A stretch of DNA of 64,000 nucleotides from Pseudomonas zanjanensis (GCF_014268745.2 NZ_JABWRB020000002.1:806001-870000); one strand, 5' to 3'; counted from the first letter of the stretch, positions 16,759 through 25,031 are shown. Numbers and translations: made by a program. The notes: generated by a model not told the origin, from the letters alone.

Positions 16759-17214
16759 TCAGCGAGCGACCCGTTTTTCCAGGTAATGCTCTGGATACAA
16801 CTGGGCAGACACCAATTCCTGGAAGGCATCGAAGCTGTTGGCCACGCTGTCGTCGAACACCTCATCGAAACCAGCGGCGCGCAGTGTGGCGCTATGTCGG
16901 GCAATGGTCTGGGGATCGTTTTCGGTGCAGATCTTGCCGCCGATATACACCCCGTCGGTGTGTTTGGTTTCGCTACGAATACGCAGAGCGAGTTCAGCGC
17001 CTTCGATGTAGCCATGGCCATTGACCGTGCTGACGACAACCATGGCACTGGGGTGGCGGTTGAGCCGCGCGATCACCTCATCCATGGGCGTGTTCGGGCC
17101 CAGATTCTCGACCTTGTAGCCAATGTCAGTGAGCAGGAACTCCATGAACACCAGATTCCAACTATGGGAGTCCGAAGGCACAGTGGTGAGCAGAGCGGTT
17201 TTGCTGAAAGTCAT
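16759..17214 (-). CDS. B12-binding mutase sigma-type subunit
   Basis: 151 residues from the ATG at 17214 (AAAAGGGA upstream). It has the cobalamin-binding fold of the glutamate mutase S subunit: DSHSWN near residue 15 carries the lower-ligand histidine; VVSTVNGHG matches the SxL/SLYGQG position; VYIGGKI matches the GGN/GG motif. The last position of the DxHxxG signature is Asn rather than Gly, as I recall for subunits from actinomycete antibiotic clusters. 39 bases separate it from the epsilon gene and 14 bases from the desaturase, so the three are one transcription unit. Confidence 0.85.
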   Translation of the reverse strand: MTFSKTALLTTVPSDSHSWNLVFMEFLLTDIGYKVENLGPNTPMDEVIARLNRHPSAMVVVSTVNGHGYIEGAELALRIRSETKHTDGVYIGGKICTENDPQTIARHSATLRAAGFDEVFDDSVANSFDAFQELVSAQLYPEHYLEKRVAR

Positions 17215-17228
17215 CGTTAAAGTCCCTT

Positions 17229-18353
17229 TTAAGTTGCTGTCCTGGTTGCGTAGTACGGGAGTGCCCGCTGGAAGTTGCGAAAGTTGGTGGTCACCGAGTT
17301 GATGTAGCCCCAGTTGTCGGCATAGTTCGTGGGAAAGGGTTTGGAACCTTCGATCCTGTCGCGTTCGCGGGCAGTAATGTAGTTTGGCCAATCCTTGGAT
17401 CGTGGGCGGCGGTGATGAAAGTCGTGGCACGGTGTATCGCCGACCATCACAAACACCCGGACAAACAAGTGGAACGCCAGCATCTTGATCAGCCACACGC
17501 TGATATGAGTGAGGCGTCGAACAGTTCCCGCACCTTCGGGTATGCGCAGCTCTTCGCCGATAAACACGCCGGTGGTGCTTTCGCAAATGAAGTCGATGCC
17601 GCGCCGTTCCAGCACTTCCACGCTGGGCCAGGTGTGCTCGGCCGCCAGGCGAAATGTGGTGCTGATGTGGTAGCCGGCGAAGACCGGAATCACCCACGCC
17701 ACAATGAACAGATCGACATGACCCAAGGCGGCCGACAGCAGAGCAAGGCCCGCCCAGAAGACCAGCGTCAATGCTGCAACGCGGCGGTTTGCAGCCGTGG
17801 CGGTGCCTTTTAATCGGCCCCAGAACGAACGCAGCACGGCCAGTGGCGAGAGCGCGGTGGAGACCAGTTTGGTCCACATGGCGGCGATGCTGTCGGACGG
17901 TTTTAACCCCACCACGCTTTGCAGATAAGAGAGGGTGTCATCATCGTCGGTCAACAGCGTCTTCGAACTGTGATGCAGAGCGTGTTCGCTCTTGTAGGTA
18001 TCGAAGGGTTTGAGCATCAGGACGCCGGAAATGATCCGGCCAACGGTCATATTGGTCTCGCGCGATTCGAAGACCATGTCATGGGCGCAGTTGTGGCAGA
18101 TCATCACTTGCATCTGCTTGATGCCACCGGTTGCCAGGACAAAGCCCAGCAGCCACAGCCCAATGCTGGCTTGCGAATAACCGATACCGGCCAACAGCGC
18201 GCCGCCGGCTATTAATCCCGCCGACACAACGATATGGTGGAACGGCTTCAGAGGACGGACTTTATCGAGGTCTTCGGGGAGAGGCTTGGCTGTCAGCCAA
18301 CTCAGAAACGGCTGCATGAACCCTGGAAGGGCGCGCATTGAGTTACGTATCAT
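17229..18353 (-). CDS. Membrane di-iron fatty acid desaturase-like protein
   Basis: 374 residues with at least four membrane helices in two pairs (about 40-75 and 195-235). The three histidine boxes of the membrane di-iron desaturase/hydroxylase family are complete: HNCAHD, HALHH and HDFHH. First gene of the operon with the two mutase subunits, divergent from a LysR gene. Linked to a mutase rather than to lipid genes, it may desaturate or hydroxylate an amino acid or an acyl derivative of one; that is inference. The ATG has no strong SD; an alternative Met lies five codons in. Confidence 0.86.
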   Translation of the reverse strand: MIRNSMRALPGFMQPFLSWLTAKPLPEDLDKVRPLKPFHHIVVSAGLIAGGALLAGIGYSQASIGLWLLGFVLATGGIKQMQVMICHNCAHDMVFESRETNMTVGRIISGVLMLKPFDTYKSEHALHHSSKTLLTDDDDTLSYLQSVVGLKPSDSIAAMWTKLVSTALSPLAVLRSFWGRLKGTATAANRRVAALTLVFWAGLALLSAALGHVDLFIVAWVIPVFAGYHISTTFRLAAEHTWPSVEVLERRGIDFICESTTGVFIGEELRIPEGAGTVRRLTHISVWLIKMLAFHLFVRVFVMVGDTPCHDFHHRRPRSKDWPNYITARERDRIEGSKPFPTNYADNWGYINSVTTNFRNFQRALPYYATRTAT

Positions 18354-18370
18354 CCATGTTTCCTCTAGGG

Positions 18371-18387
18371 TTTTGCTCCATGCAAAA
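18371..18387. promoter_or_regulatory. Candidate LysR box
   Basis: TTTTGC-TCCAT-GCAAAA, a perfect six-base inverted repeat of the LysR T-N11-A type, lies 17 bases upstream of the desaturase start in the 110-base divergent region shared with the LysR gene at 18464. Overlap with the desaturase promoter would suit repression or co-activation. Confidence 0.45.
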
Positions 18388-18463
18388 ACTGTAACGTGGC
18401 CTCTGGATATTTCGAATAGAAATAGGTGGAGATCGATTTTCCATTTTTGGGTATGTCATCAAC

Positions 18464-19345
18464 ATGGATTGGGATGATCTGAAGGTCTTTATCTTCGTGG
18501 CTAAATCGAACAACGTGACCGAGGCTGGAATCTCGCTCAAGGTTTCGGCCTCGACGGTGTCGCGCAAGATCGCAGCGCTTGAGGAATCGCTCGGTACGGT
18601 ATTGTTTTCGAAGAAAACCAACGGCTACTTCCTGACTGAGGCGGGAAGGGCGTTGTTGCCATTGGCACTGGAAACGGAGGAGCGTTTCAAACTGATCGAG
18701 CGGCAGATGTCGCAACCGGGTGATCGGATGGCGGGACAGGTGCGCATTGATTGTCCGGAGCTCATGGGCACGCACTTGATCATTCCGCAACTTGCGGTAT
18801 TTCACGATCAGCACCCCGAGATCAGCTTCGACTTCATTAACTCGGCGGTGTCGTCGAAACTCACACAAAGCCACAGCGACATCATTATCCGCTTGCGCAG
18901 GCCGGAGAACGGTAACTTCACCATGCGCCGGGTCGGGACACTGGCGCAGGGGCTTTTCTGCTCCCAGGCGTATGCCGATGCCAACGGCCTGCCGGCCGAA
19001 CCCGCCGACCTCAAGCACCACAGCCTGATCGGCTGGACCGAAGAAATGTCGTACATGCCGCTCGCCCAATGGTTGAGCGAAATGGCCGGTGACCAGAGGC
19101 TGTGGATGCGCGTTTCAAACCTGAATGCGCAGCTCAAGGCGGTCGAAGCCAATCTGGGGATTGCCGCGTTACCCGTCTATGTCGGACATCAGTCCGGTCT
19201 GTGCCAGGTGTTGGCCAATCGCCCTGCGCGCAGCTCGGAAATCTGGTTGTTGCGCAATCAGGCTACCCAGGGTGTGAGCCGCGTTGATCGAGTGGTGGAG
19301 TATCTGACGGAGCTGTTTCACGGCAAAGCGGTCGGCCTGCACTGA
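18464..19345 (+). CDS. LysR-family transcriptional regulator
   Basis: 293 residues. The N-terminal HTH is clear (WDDLKVFIFVAKSNNVTEAG, then VSASTVSRKIAALEESLGTVLFSK), followed by a periplasmic-binding-protein-like effector domain (IRLRRPENGNFTMRRVG, GIAALPVYVG). The start ATG opens MDWDDLK, the usual LysR N-terminus. It is divergent from the desaturase/mutase operon and converges on the oxidoreductase/LysE pair, so it is the obvious candidate controller of the whole cluster. Confidence 0.9.
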   Translation: MDWDDLKVFIFVAKSNNVTEAGISLKVSASTVSRKIAALEESLGTVLFSKKTNGYFLTEAGRALLPLALETEERFKLIERQMSQPGDRMAGQVRIDCPELMGTHLIIPQLAVFHDQHPEISFDFINSAVSSKLTQSHSDIIIRLRRPENGNFTMRRVGTLAQGLFCSQAYADANGLPAEPADLKHHSLIGWTEEMSYMPLAQWLSEMAGDQRLWMRVSNLNAQLKAVEANLGIAALPVYVGHQSGLCQVLANRPARSSEIWLLRNQATQGVSRVDRVVEYLTELFHGKAVGLH

Positions 19346-19365
19346 CGGCCGCTTTGACCGCGAGG

Positions 19366-20352
19366 TCATGGCACCAGGATCAATGAACCCTGGGTTTGGC
19401 GGTATTGCATGACGCAATGGGTCTGGGCAGCCAGTGCGAGGGGGTAATGCGTTATTCGCGGCAAACGAATCGCGCCGCTGGACATGGCTTGCAACACCCG
19501 CGCGGCCGCGTGGGTCAATTCAGCGTCGTCGCCAATGTAGTGCTTCAACGACGGCCGCGTCACATGCAGCGAGCCCATTTGCCCAAGGCGGGACAGGTTG
19601 AAGTCCGTCACGTCGCCCGACGCATTGCCAAACAGCACGAGATGGCCGCGGGGGCGCAAACTCGCCAATGACAGCTCTACGGTCTCTTTGCCGACAGAAT
19701 CGAACACGACATGGGCTCCTTTGCCATCGGTCAATTCATGGATCGATCCAACTGTGCCTGGCGCTTCGGCGTCGAGGGCCGCCATGCATCCCGCCTCCAG
19801 CACCTGGCGGCGTTTGGCTACGGTCGAAGCGAGACCAATGACGTGCACCCCGCGAGCGACTAGCCAGCTTGTGGCAATGCTGCCCACACCGCCTGCCGCC
19901 GCGTGCCATACCACAAAGTCGCCAGGCGCCAGCGGCACGCAGCGATGCGTCAGATATTCGGCCGTCAGCCCTTTGAACATGACGCCTGCCGCGACTTCGC
20001 TCGGCACGTCATCGGGCAGGCGTATCGCCCGCGAAGCGCGAACGACCGCGTGACCGGCGTAGCTACCGGTCGAGCTGTCGACGAAGGCCACTCGATCGCC
20101 AATGGCCAGGCTTTCCACCTGCGATCCACATTCGACGACACGCCCCGCGCCCTCCATGCCCAAGCCCCTGGGGAAGGCTGAGCCATCGTCCAGCGCGCCG
20201 GAGCGCCGGTGCAAGTCGATGAAATTCACACCGGCGGCTTCGATGGCCACTGTGATTTCTTCAGGGCCGACGGTCCGCAGCGGGTATTTGCGCAATTCCA
20301 TGACGTTGGGTGGTCCGGGGGCGGCGAAGACAATTCCGTGGGTCTGGGTCAT
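19366..20352 (-). CDS. Quinone oxidoreductase-type MDR dehydrogenase
   Basis: 328 residues of the zeta-crystallin/Qor branch of medium-chain dehydrogenases. The NADPH-binding Rossmann motif is HAAAGGVGSIATSWLVARGVHVIG (about 150-173), and GVNFIDLHRRSG and PRGLGMEGAGRVVECG are typical of the catalytic domain. The zinc ligands of alcohol dehydrogenases are absent, as in Qor. It lies ten bases downstream of the LysE gene in one unit. Possible role: reduction of an unsaturated intermediate in the neighbouring pathway (inference). Confidence 0.88.
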   Translation of the reverse strand: MTQTHGIVFAAPGPPNVMELRKYPLRTVGPEEITVAIEAAGVNFIDLHRRSGALDDGSAFPRGLGMEGAGRVVECGSQVESLAIGDRVAFVDSSTGSYAGHAVVRASRAIRLPDDVPSEVAAGVMFKGLTAEYLTHRCVPLAPGDFVVWHAAAGGVGSIATSWLVARGVHVIGLASTVAKRRQVLEAGCMAALDAEAPGTVGSIHELTDGKGAHVVFDSVGKETVELSLASLRPRGHLVLFGNASGDVTDFNLSRLGQMGSLHVTRPSLKHYIGDDAELTHAAARVLQAMSSGAIRLPRITHYPLALAAQTHCVMQYRQTQGSLILVP

Positions 20353-20362
20353 GGGAGCCTCC

Positions 20363-20983
20363 TTAAAGCGGACCGATGCGCAGGAAAATCCAAACAGCCA
20401 CCGCTATCAGCATCAGGCCGAACGCAGCGTTCTGGAACATCAGCAATTTAGGGCGCGATTGGATCAGCTTCTGCACGGTCGACCCCATCGACACCCAGAT
20501 GACGTGCGAGAAGAAGTTCAGCGAAATCAGCGCCGCACTGAGGATCAACACGACCGTGCTGCTGGTCTCGCCGGAAGGCATGAACGTGGAAAACATCACC
20601 AGCAACATCACGATCCCTTGCACGTTGCCCAGTTGTACAACAATGCCGTCCCGAAATTGCAGGTGCATGGCCTTGTCGGTGGGCGCCTTCAGTGGCCGAC
20701 GCAGCATGCGCACACCGAGCCACAAGATGTAGAAGCTGCCCACCACTTGCAGCGCCCATACCAGCGTCGGATTGTTCGTCAGCGTGTGATAAAGGCCTAA
20801 GCCGACCAGCACGGCGATCAGGAAGTAAGTCATGTCGAGCCCAACGATAAACCGCACCGAACGACGCACACCGCTTTGCGCACCCGACGTCGCCACCATC
20901 AAGTTGCCCGGGCCTGCACTCAGGGTCAGCGGCACCATGGTCGATAGCCAAAGCAACCAGTTGATGCTGAAAATTTCTTGCAT
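20363..20983 (-). CDS. LysE-family amino acid exporter
   Basis: 206 residues from the ATG at 20983, chosen for its AAGGAAG ribosome site. Six hydrophobic segments and the family signature near the N-terminus (VPLTLSAGPGNLMVATSGAQSG, the GPxxxxxxxxxxxxG motif) identify the RhtB/LysE exporters, which remove amino acids or derivatives from the cytoplasm. It heads a two-gene unit with the oxidoreductase. Next to an amino-acid mutase, it suggests that the product is exported. Confidence 0.9.
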   Translation of the reverse strand: MQEIFSINWLLWLSTMVPLTLSAGPGNLMVATSGAQSGVRRSVRFIVGLDMTYFLIAVLVGLGLYHTLTNNPTLVWALQVVGSFYILWLGVRMLRRPLKAPTDKAMHLQFRDGIVVQLGNVQGIVMLLVMFSTFMPSGETSSTVVLILSAALISLNFFSHVIWVSMGSTVQKLIQSRPKLLMFQNAAFGLMLIAVAVWIFLRIGPL

Positions 20984-21206
20984 GTTGTCTTCCTTAATCA
21001 CAACGCGGACTGAACTCCGGCAAGTCTAATTCGCGGTTGCTTCTAAGGTTATAGCGAAGAGCGCAAGGCGGTTTCTCATAAATGGGGGGAAGCGTGGTGC
21101 GGAGGAGGGTGAACTGCTCGCTATCGGGGGATGATGGCGGCTTCACCTCTTTGCACGCCGGTAAAGGATGGCGACAATGGCCCAGGCGAATGAGCGGAGA
21201 CGGTGT

Positions 21207-21452
21207 ATGAGCGAACAGGTTCAAGTAACCCTGCATGAAGCGAAGTCCCAGCTTTTACAACTGGGTGCACGTGCATGGCAGGGCGACAGGGTGGTGATCA
21301 CCAAGGCCGGCATGCCTTATCTGGATCTGCTGCCCCACGTCGACACACCGCAGACACGCAAGCCTGGTCGGTTGAAGGAAAAGATTCGGATGTCGACAGA
21401 TTTTGACCGCACCCCCGAGGACATCATCGAGGGGGTTGCGGGTCGGCTCTGA
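21207..21452 (+). CDS. Orphan Phd/YefM-type antitoxin
   Basis: 81 residues from the ATG at 21207 (GGAGAC upstream); an upstream in-frame ATG at 21168 is less likely. VTLHEAKSQLLQLGARAWQGDRVVITKAGMPYLDLLP is the standard Phd/YefM N-terminal DNA-binding fold, and the tail (TDFDRTPEDIIEGVAGRL) is the usual toxin-binding strand/helix. A VapC/Doc/YoeB-type toxin normally follows within a few bases, but none is present: the next open sequence is on the opposite strand. Confidence 0.82.
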   Translation: MSEQVQVTLHEAKSQLLQLGARAWQGDRVVITKAGMPYLDLLPHVDTPQTRKPGRLKEKIRMSTDFDRTPEDIIEGVAGRL

Positions 21453-21615
21453 GTGCAGACGAATCTTCCTGAACTGAGATTTCAGCAGATACCTCAGCCA
21501 TGCAGGCCTCATCAAACTCTCGCATAGTGGCCGTGTCGATAGCGCCGATTTTCAACAGCGCTTCGACCGAGCTATGAATCGACGCGAAGGCCTCACTTTT
21601 GATTTCTTTCGTCAT
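21424..21615 (-). pseudogene. Truncated NadS/HigA-like HTH antitoxin remnant
   Basis: From the ATG at 21615 the frame encodes MTKEIKSEAFASIHSSVEALLKIGAIDTATMREFDEACM, a close match to the N-terminus of NadS-type regulators as I remember them. The following HTH region (expected to begin around an LREREHVSQ-like segment) is missing; the frame ends in unrelated residues overlapping the convergent antitoxin gene. The partner toxin is also absent. The locus looks like a decayed toxin-antitoxin junction. An ATG four codons upstream has the better SD (AAGGAC). Confidence 0.65.
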
Positions 21616-21761
21616 TGCATATCCCATATGTCCTTTTTGGCCCAACAGAAGCTGGGCGTTTCCCGCAACGACTATCCCACACTGCCAAAGCGTGGGAACC
21701 CGCCCGCGATCTTCAAAACAACGCAGCAACCAAGCCCTACACCAATCTATGGCCTGACACC

Positions 21762-21806
21762 TGTGGCGAGGGAGCTTGCTCCCGCTGGGCTGCGCAGCAG
21801 CCCCAA
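21762..21806. repeat. Single REP unit, family A
   Basis: One unpaired unit with core GGCGAGGGAGCTTGCTCCCGC followed by GGGCTGCGCAGCAGCCCC, between the HTH remnant and the BRO-N gene. Confidence 0.8.
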
Positions 21807-21866
21807 TTCAATATTCCCAACAAAAAACCGCCGCCCGAACAACGGACGACGGCTTCCGATTGAATC

Positions 21867-22376
21867 TCAATACCCTCGCAAAACCCGAGAAGCTTTCCGC
21901 CACCAGGATTCATGCTGACTAAACGGATCATCCACCAGCACCGCCGGCATATCCCGCAAGCGAATCCATGGCTCATCCTGCCAGTGCAGCATGCAGAGTG
22001 ACATCTTTGGCCAATCCAACACGCTCAATGTAGGCCGTTCCACCTTATGCGAGTAGCGCTCATCCCGCAGGGTAGGCACCACCTGATGCGTGATCCACTC
22101 ACGCAGCAATCGATACTCAGGGCAGTAGTGATAAACCAGCAACGCATAGACACCCGACTCGCTGAGCATCAGACGCTCTTCGGCCAAGCCGTGGACATGC
22201 ACGAGCATCATTCGGCGTTGGTCAGGGTCAAGCTTGCGGGTCATGCGTTCATCAAGGCGCTTGCTCGTCAAACGCCCCAAATCGGATGCGCTGAACCAAG
22301 CTTGGTTTTCAACCAGGAGGGCATGCAGATGAATGTTATGGCGAGTGAAAACCGCCGGAATGTAAGCGTCAGGCAT
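21867..22376 (-). CDS. BRO-N domain (phage antirepressor-like) protein
   Basis: 169 residues. The N-terminal half follows the BRO-N/antirepressor pattern: PAVFTRHNIHLHALLVENQAWFSASDLGRL, then ESGVYALLVYHYCPEYRLLREWITHQVVPTLR, a very typical end of the domain. BRO-N proteins bind DNA and are common in prophages, but stand-alone copies are frequent in Pseudomonas chromosomes. The C-terminal 60 residues are not recognised. No other phage gene is adjacent. Confidence 0.82.
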   Translation of the reverse strand: MPDAYIPAVFTRHNIHLHALLVENQAWFSASDLGRLTSKRLDERMTRKLDPDQRRMMLVHVHGLAEERLMLSESGVYALLVYHYCPEYRLLREWITHQVVPTLRDERYSHKVERPTLSVLDWPKMSLCMLHWQDEPWIRLRDMPAVLVDDPFSQHESWWRKASRVLRGY

Positions 22377-22768
22377 GATAAGTCTCCGAGTTATACGGAG
22401 AGCAGAGCTGCGTTTTTGTGGGCATAGCTACCTCTACGTTTGACGGTTGGCGGCGCGAGCCCGACGTAGAGGATTCAAGAAAATCCCAACGAGCTATTTC
22501 TCCCACACAGAACTGCAAATGTCCTTGGACAGTACGCGGCTCTATGTTTGGCGATTAGCTACTACGTTGGGCGTTTCTTAGGCACCTGCGATTAAGATAG
22601 GTAACGAGGCGATGTAGCGTCAATACGGAACAATTCTGAGTTTTGCGTAGGGGAACGGTAGGGTGCCGGCCTTCAGAGTTAAACGCGGTTTTTGGTTCTG
22701 TAGAACAAAAAAAACCCCGTTTTCACGGGGTTTCTGTTACGCGTGCAGCCCAGGATTTTTCTGTCGAA
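22377..22768. promoter_or_regulatory. Intergenic region with a palindrome and imperfect repeats
   Basis: A 392-base stretch without a gene, more AT-rich than its surroundings. It holds a long inverted repeat, CCTCTACGT (22431-22439) with ACGTAGAGG (22464-22472). The segment CTCTACGTTTGACG (22432-22445) recurs as CTCTATGTTTGGCG (22540-22553) and more loosely as CTACGTTGGGCG just after (about 22562-22573). It probably includes the BRO-N promoter and perhaps its operator; the rest is not explained. Confidence 0.4.
22707..22737 (-). terminator. Rho-independent terminator of nrdB
   Basis: AAACCCCG-TTTTCA-CGGGGTTT stem-loop; on the minus strand it is followed by eight T. It lies 32 bases downstream of the nrdB stop. 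Confidence 0.92.
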
Positions 22769-24016
22769 TCAATCCCAGCTCAAAGCCCCACCCGTCTGAT
22801 ACTCAATCACCCGAGTCTCAAAGAAGTTCTTCTCTTTCTTCAAGTCCATGATCTCGCTCATCCAAGGGAACGGGTTAGTCGTACCTGGATACTCTTCTTT
22901 CAACCCAATCTGCGACAAACGACGGTTAGCGATGAACTTGAGGTAGTCCTCCATCATCGCCGCGTTCATCCCCAATACACCGCGAGGCATGGTGTCGCGG
23001 GCGTATTCGATTTCCAGTTGGGTCCCTTGCAGGATCATCTGGGTCGCTTCTTCCTTCATCTCGGCATCCCACAGGTGTGGGTTTTCGATTTTGATCTGGT
23101 TGATCACATCGATGCCGAAGTTCAGGTGCATGGATTCGTCGCGCAGGATGTACTGGAACTGCTCGGCGACGCCGGTCATTTTGTTGCGGCGGCCCATGGA
23201 GAGGATCTGGGTGAAACCGCAGTAGAAGAAGATGCCTTCCAGGACGCAGTAGTAGGCGATCAGGTTGCGCAGCAGCTCTTTGTCGGTGTCCGGGGTGCCG
23301 GTTTCGAACTTCGGATCGGAGATCGAACGGGTGTATTTCAGGCCCCAGGCGGCTTTTTTCGCGACCGATGGGATCTCGTGGTACATGTTGAAGATTTCGC
23401 CTTCATCCATGGCCAGCGATTCGATGCAGTACTGGTAGGCGTGGGTGTGGATCGCCTCTTCGAAGGCCTGGCGCAGGATGTACTGGCGGCATTCCGGGTT
23501 GGTGATCAGGCGGTACACGGCCAGGACCAGGTTGTTGGCAACCAGGGAGTCGGCGGTGGAGAAGAAGCCCAGGTTGCGCATCACGATGCGGCGTTCGTCG
23601 TCGGTCAGGCCTTCCGGGTTTTTCCAGAGGGCGATGTCGGCGGTCATGTTGACTTCTTGCGGCATCCAGTGGTTTGCGCAGCCGTCCAGGTACTTTTGCC
23701 AGGCCCAGTCGTATTTGAATGGCACGAGCTGGTTGAGGTCGGCGCGGCAGTTGATCATGCGCTTTTCATCGACGGCGACACGGGCGGAGGCGCCTTCGAG
23801 TTCGGCGAGGCCTTCGGCGACGTCGAGTTTGTCGAGGGCGGCCTTGGCGCGAATGATCGCGGCCGAGTCGCTGGCCGTCACGGCCCGGGCTTCGAGGGCG
23901 GCGGCACCGCCGGCGCTGTCGAGGCGGTCCATGTTGGCTTCAGAAGCGTGGCCGGCGTTGGCGCCTTTTACAGCTACTTCGCCGTCTTCTTTGTCGAATT
24001 CGTCCCAGCTCAGCAT
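22769..24016 (-). CDS. nrdB: Ribonucleoside-diphosphate reductase beta subunit (class Ia)
   Basis: Houses the di-iron tyrosyl radical for reduction of ribonucleotides to deoxyribonucleotides. 415 residues from the ATG at 24016 (AGGAG ten bases upstream), the size of the longer Pseudomonas NrdB. Iron-ligand motifs are visible: EEAIHTHAYQY (ExxH), RDESMHLNFG (ExxH), with a long helical core between. The N-terminal 70 residues carry an Ala/Asp/Glu-rich extension. NrdA is not adjacent: upstream there are 489 bases without a gene and then a DUF2790 gene. The C-terminal tail (ETRVIEYQTGGALSWD) fits the NrdA-docking peptide. Confidence 0.95.
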   Translation of the reverse strand: MLSWDEFDKEDGEVAVKGANAGHASEANMDRLDSAGGAAALEARAVTASDSAAIIRAKAALDKLDVAEGLAELEGASARVAVDEKRMINCRADLNQLVPFKYDWAWQKYLDGCANHWMPQEVNMTADIALWKNPEGLTDDERRIVMRNLGFFSTADSLVANNLVLAVYRLITNPECRQYILRQAFEEAIHTHAYQYCIESLAMDEGEIFNMYHEIPSVAKKAAWGLKYTRSISDPKFETGTPDTDKELLRNLIAYYCVLEGIFFYCGFTQILSMGRRNKMTGVAEQFQYILRDESMHLNFGIDVINQIKIENPHLWDAEMKEEATQMILQGTQLEIEYARDTMPRGVLGMNAAMMEDYLKFIANRRLSQIGLKEEYPGTTNPFPWMSEIMDLKKEKNFFETRVIEYQTGGALSWD

Positions 24017-24505
24017 GACGTGTCGTCTCCTGCGTGAGGGCCAGATGCCCGATGAAGGCCTACTGGCCGCGGTGGATCTTGAAAAATCGTTTGTTGCAGC
24101 AGCTGACGCAGGCAATAAACAGAAAAATGTACGGGTCGTTCCGGAGCGGCGGTGAACGCGAGGAGGCGATTGGCCTCTGCGTGGGCTCCAGGCTGGCGTG
24201 ATCCCCTGTAAGGGAATATTGCAGGCCCGTTTAAGGCGGCATTATAAGGACTTTTTTGCCTACGTGCTGCGGCGAAATGGCTCACGGAAGGGGTGGCGGG
24301 TGGGATATCCGCGTGGGAGCGAGGGTTTACAAGGCTTTGGCCGCTCAAGATTTTTTTTGCATGGCGCGGATCGTGGTTTTTTTTGATCAAAAAACCAGCG
24401 TTTTTTGCGGTTTTGCACTACATGTTGTGTTTGTGGAGGGTTTTCGGCGGTTCTAGACACAACCTGGCCCGATCGAAATCGGGCCATGGAAATTGCCAGT
24501 TGTGA
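24017..24505. promoter_or_regulatory. Long nrdB leader region with a candidate NrdR box
   Basis: 489 bases without a gene, upstream of nrdB. CTACATGTTG inside GCACTACATGTTGTGT (24415-24430) matches eight of ten central positions of the NrdR consensus CWATATATWG, within an imperfect palindrome. A second box about 30 bases away, usual for NrdR, was not found. A, T runs around 24350-24412 are low-complexity. Nothing else is recognised. Confidence 0.35.
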
Positions 24506-24769
24506 TCAGCCGTTGGAGCAACCGTTGCCCATGATGCTGTAGCGCAGGATGTGGCGTTGGCCTTTGGAGTCGTCGTATTCCATCTTCGCCGGGACCACTT
24601 CGCAGACGTTCGGGATGTCGCTCATGGAGATGACTTTGGCGATGTCCAGGTGGGTGGAGTAGGCGTACTCCTCTATGGCCGGTTTTTGCTGTGCTGCGTC
24701 GGTCGGAGCCTCATCCGCCATCGCGGTGGCGCATAGGCTGCCGAGGACCAGGACCCATAAAGCTTTCAT
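24506..24769 (-). CDS. DUF2790 periplasmic protein
   Basis: 87 residues from the ATG at 24769 (AGGTG upstream). Signal peptide at residues 1-18 (MKALWVLVLGSLCATAMA). The mature part, with THLDIAKVISMSDIPNVCEVVPAKM, DDSKGQRHILRYSIMGNGCSNG and two cysteines probably forming a disulfide, is a clear DUF2790 protein. The family is common and often duplicated in Pseudomonas, with members responding to copper or oxidative stress; the function is unknown. Confidence 0.88.
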   Translation of the reverse strand: MKALWVLVLGSLCATAMADEAPTDAAQQKPAIEEYAYSTHLDIAKVISMSDIPNVCEVVPAKMEYDDSKGQRHILRYSIMGNGCSNG

Positions 24770-25031
24770 TTGTATTTCACCTTTTTTGAGGTCGAGTGGG
24801 GTCACGCAACCTTTTTGGGGTTGCGTGTGGAGCAAGTGTTGGAAGTTGGATTAACGGCCTTCGTGGGGGCTGTGTTGCGCTAATCGTGTTTGCCGGTTGG
24901 CGAGGTGGATTTTAGAAGGTGAGGGTGGGGGTAAACAGACTCGGTTTTGATAAACACTGTTGGTTGATCTGGTAATAATCGCTAGAGGTGGTGGGGTGTC
25001 TGTGGCATCTGTGTTGGATTTACCACCGTCT

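Noticed and set aside
21867..22376. Prophage remnant based on the BRO-N protein
   Set aside because: No integrase, lysis, capsid or tail gene is nearby, and stand-alone BRO-N genes are common in Pseudomonas.
22643..24037. 464-codon plus-strand open frame opposite nrdB
   Set aside because: nrdB on the minus strand has full family motifs; the opposite frame is compositionally biased and featureless.
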